From Acanthamoeba castellanii str. Neff (taxonomy: Eukaryota; Discosea; Longamoebia; Acanthamoebidae), in assembly GCF_000313135.1 (NCBI RefSeq), contig NW_004457270.1, positions 24,297-47,046 on the forward strand: a stretch of DNA of 22,750 nucleotides, written 5' to 3'. A program made the position numbers and the translations under genes. The stretch's first letter is position 1. The number at the start of each line of letters is the position of its first letter. Under the pieces are notes generated by a model. That model was not told the DNA's origin and made no database searches. It saw nothing but the letters and a program-made list of their open reading frames with translations. Positions 19,993-22,750 of this stretch are shown here, piece after piece.

Positions 19993-22750
19993 GGTTGCGG
20001 GAAGCGAGGCACTACAAGACAATGACGACCTCCTCGAATACGAGGTACCCGCGAGCGACACAGCATTGCAAAAGGAGCAGGCTGCCGAGACACAGGGGGA
20101 TTGATCGATTAAATTGTTGAGGGCGATTTTACGATTACGTTGCAGAATAGTCTGGAAGAAGGGGAGGTGGAGAGAGAGCACTACAGCTGCATGGCCTGCG
20201 TGAGCTCCCCTGCGTCGGGGAGGCGGCAACGATTCCTCTACTCCTTCGCGACAGGCACACATCAAGAAGCTGAGCGAGTAGAGTGCACGGGCACCCAGCT
20301 CGCGGCCCTTGTGGCTGGCCCGAACTCCTCCCTCGCCATTGCAGGTTCGACAATTCACTCTTCGTTCTCATTCTTGCCTGCATCTCGGCACAGCTCGATT
20401 GAGCTAATCAAGATGCACGTGGACGGCGTGCAGAGGATGGAACGGTGCTGGGTTGGGGTTGTGCAGGCGCCTTGCTGGGCCAGGAGGGGAGGTGGCCTTC
20501 GCCGCAACCTTTCCCTTTGCCTGGCCTGCGCGTAGCCCACATCGCCTTGGGCACGAGCCACGCCCTCTTTCTCACACGTGCGACCTCATATCTATCTATT
20601 TGAAATTTGCAGCATCGGCTCATTTAATCTCTTCGTCAATCTGCAGAGAATGGAAGCGTTTACAGCGTGGGTGATGGTACGTGCACCAAGCGAGCCACCT
20701 CCTCCTTCCTGTTGGGACCGGCACAGCACGGCACTCTAAATCTGTGCCTTGCAGGGCAACACGGCAAGCTGGGTCATGGCAACGAGGAAAATTGCCACAC
20801 AGCCAAGCTGGTTTCCCTTCCCGAAACGAAGGTGATCAAGCAGGTGGCGGTTGGAGAGCAACACAGCCTCATGCTTACGGGTGCGCCAAGTATCTGACCA
20901 ATAACCAGGTGTTATTGGCGCCCTTGCCCCACTGTTTTGCTAATGCTCACGCTCTCTTTACTGTTCATGACTTGCAGCGAGCGGTGCAGTGTTTGCCTTT
21001 GGTTTGGTACGGGCACCCAATGAGGGCCGAGTTGGGCTGTGGGCTTGGGCGCTGATTGCTTGTTGTGGGCGCTATCGGCAGGGAGCGTACGGGGCCTTGG
21101 GCGTGGATAGTCTCGAGGATCACCACGCACCTACGCCAGTCGGCACGCGCAGCCTGATCGCCTACATCGCCGCGGGCTACAACCAAAGCTTCGCGATCGA
21201 CCACGACGGAAGGGCCTACTCCTTCGGGGTCAATGGCCCGTGGCTCGGCCACAACAACCTCTCCAAGAGCTATCTGTGGCTTTCTTCTCGAGGTACTCTC
21301 AGGCCTCGCCACACTCCCTCAACGCGGGTTTAATGTTGACTCGTTTTCTTTCTAACTCAGCATCGAACGAAAAGCGAAACGTGGTGGTGACTCCCCGGCG
21401 GATCGGCTCGGTCAGCGACCTGAAGATGAAGAGCATTGCCGTGGGCATGAAGCACACGCTTCTGCTGACCACCGACGGGCTGGTCTACGGAATGGGCAAG
21501 AATCGCACGGGCTGCCTTGGTACCGTCTTTGCGTGCTCCCTCTTTACTGTCTACACGTACCCTCTATCTCACGTCGTGCTTCTTCTTCTTCTTCTTCAAT
21601 GTCTCCTTTATTCTGCAGGGCTGGGCAAGGGTCACAAGAAGGCGGTGTGGGATGCGGTCAAGATTGATGCGCTCGCCAGCGTCAACATTGAGTTTGTGGG
21701 TGCGGGCGAGAGGCATTCGGTCGCAGTGAGCGATGTCGGCACCATCTACGCGTTTGGTTCCGGCCGAGTACCAAGTACGGCCCCGTCAACCAACGCACCA
21801 GGCTGCGACCTTTTCAGCTGACTCTCTGCTATGGAACGTTTGCCGTTGCAGCGGGGATGAGCAAGAACGCGTCGCACGACTTGCCGCGACCATTGGAAGG
21901 CACGAGGGCGAGTGCGAAGCCGCTACACGTAGCGGTGGGTCCTCGGCACACCCTGATCCTCCTGCCATCGCCGCTCCTTCTCCTTCCCGACAGCAAGAGT
22001 GGCTACTTTACAGGTACCACTGTTTACACGTTTCTCCATTACTGTGCGTGCGTGCGTGCGTGCTGCGTGGTGCAGTTGCTCACACCGCTTCTCTTCTCTT
22101 TCCTTTTCAACGCGTGCAGTTACAGAGTCGAGCGAGGTCGACCCAAGAATCGGGGAGATGGTGAGCAGCCTCAACTTGGGCCGCGAGGGAGAGAAGATTT
22201 TCAGACGCGAATATTTCGTTCGAGGTGTTGCAAATCCTCACCAAGGATGACCTTCAGGTTCGTTCGTCACCCCATGTCTTGTAGTCTTTTACGGCCATCA
22301 TCTAATGATGGCTCTGGCGCCCTACAGGAACTGGGTCTGCCTCTTTCCGTCCGATTGGCAGTGTACAATTATATGCAGCGAGTCCCGGCGACTCCGCGAA
22401 GTACGAGCGCAGATTCAAGAGCTTTCTTCCTTTCTTTCTTTTCCGTTATGCCGGCCCTAACTCTCAACTCTCAACCTTCCATTCATGCAGAAGATTCGGT
22501 GAAGGCCACGATCAGTCAAAACGACCTCTCCTTTGTGAATAAGTTGGGAGTGGGCGCATTCGGCGACGTGTGGGAGGTACGGTGACCTTTGCTCTCCTCC
22601 CGCCTCATACGTTTGTTGCAGCCAAGGCTGATGACTGGGCGCCCACCGATATATAGGGACGACTACGAGGAACGACAACGGTCGCCATCAAGTCCGTCCG
22701 ATCAACCGACAAGACTTCATTCCTGGCCGAAGCGCAGATCATGTCGTACG
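19993..22750 (+). CDS. RCC1 propeller-SAM-tyrosine-kinase-like protein, 5' end unresolved, runs off right edge
   Basis: Probable signalling kinase. Exons: 19993-20044, 20146-20344, 20467-20577, 20647-20676, 20755-20880, 20978-21006, 21082-21292, 21361-21519, 21619-21774, 21852-22013, 22120-22257, 22328-22400, 22491-22576, 22657 onward. Seven RCC1-like blades can be counted by motifs such as HIALGTSHALFLT, QVAVGEQHSLMLT, AYIAAGYNQSFAID, SIAVGMKHTLLLT, FVGAGERHSVAVS and HVAVGPRHTLILL, matching a full propeller. A SAM domain follows (ILTKDDLQELGLPLSVRLAV), then a kinase start: LGVGAFGDVWE glycine loop, VAIK lysine (codon 22690-22692) and FLAEAQIM. The VWEGRLRGTTTVAIK wording resembles Src/Abl-type tyrosine kinases more than ordinary Ser/Thr kinases. 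In the SAM exon the frame shifts at the T run 22198-22201; dropping one T restores the SAM spacing exactly. The first exon (VAGSEALQDNDDLLEYE) and the start codon are uncertain. Confidence 0.82.
22045..22066. repeat. Short TGCG repeat in a kinase-gene intron
   Basis: Five or so TGCG units (GTGCGTGCGTGCGTGC) lie in the intron 22014-22119. It is the same unit as the longer array at 15651-15710. Confidence 0.7.

Noticed and set aside
22161..22204. 44-nt intron (ATG/GTGAGC ... TTTTCAG/ACG) in the SAM exon
   Set aside because: Borders look good but the join leaves the wrong phase for ANISFEVLQIL; a one-base T insertion fits the SAM spacing better.

Overview
The window looks like nuclear DNA from a free-living amoebozoan, most likely Acanthamoeba or a close relative. 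It is GC-rich, genes are tightly packed, and coding sequence is broken by about 55 short introns (mostly 45-150 nt). Protein architectures mix 'animal-like' modules (SPRY, ZZ, SAM, tyrosine-kinase-like) with 'microbial' ones (rhodopsin-histidine kinase). All exon models were made by eye, by requiring GT...AG borders, conserved phase and restored domain motifs. No alignment or search was run.

Layout. (1) 1-2503, minus: the 5' part of a microbial rhodopsin fused to a histidine kinase, running off the left edge just after the phospho-acceptor histidine. (2) 2504-4578: about 2 kb with no gene I can support, holding low-complexity repeats, an imperfect inverted repeat and a small hairpin. (3) 4579-5641, plus: a two-exon hypothetical protein with a possible mitochondrial leader. 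(4) 5870-7074, plus: a four-CBS-domain protein like the gamma subunit of AMPK/SNF1, with a one-base frame break. (5) 7161-10046, minus, tail to tail with (4): a repair protein combining FHA, PBZ zinc finger, BRCT and ATP-dependent DNA ligase, in which the segment carrying catalytic motif I is missing and the frame shifts. (6) 10182-19738, plus, head to head with (5) across a 135-bp AT-rich gap: a 27-exon gene for a 2,412-residue protein with SPRY, ZZ, CLU-family and RCC1-type regions; the whole model stays in frame. (7) about 19993-22750, plus: a gene with an RCC1 propeller, a SAM domain and the start of a tyrosine-kinase-like domain, running off the right edge.

Functional themes are sensing and signalling (light-gated two-component kinase, AMPK-gamma-like energy sensor, RCC1-SAM-kinase) and ADP-ribose-linked DNA break repair. 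The genes do not form an operon-like pathway. The strongest candidates for new biology are the 8-helix rhodopsin kinase with a changed counterion site, the FHA-PBZ-BRCT-ligase fusion, and the SPRY-ZZ-CLU-RCC1 giant protein. Across the window most 5' splice sites read GT-N-C, often GTAC, instead of the usual GTAAGT/GTGAGT.
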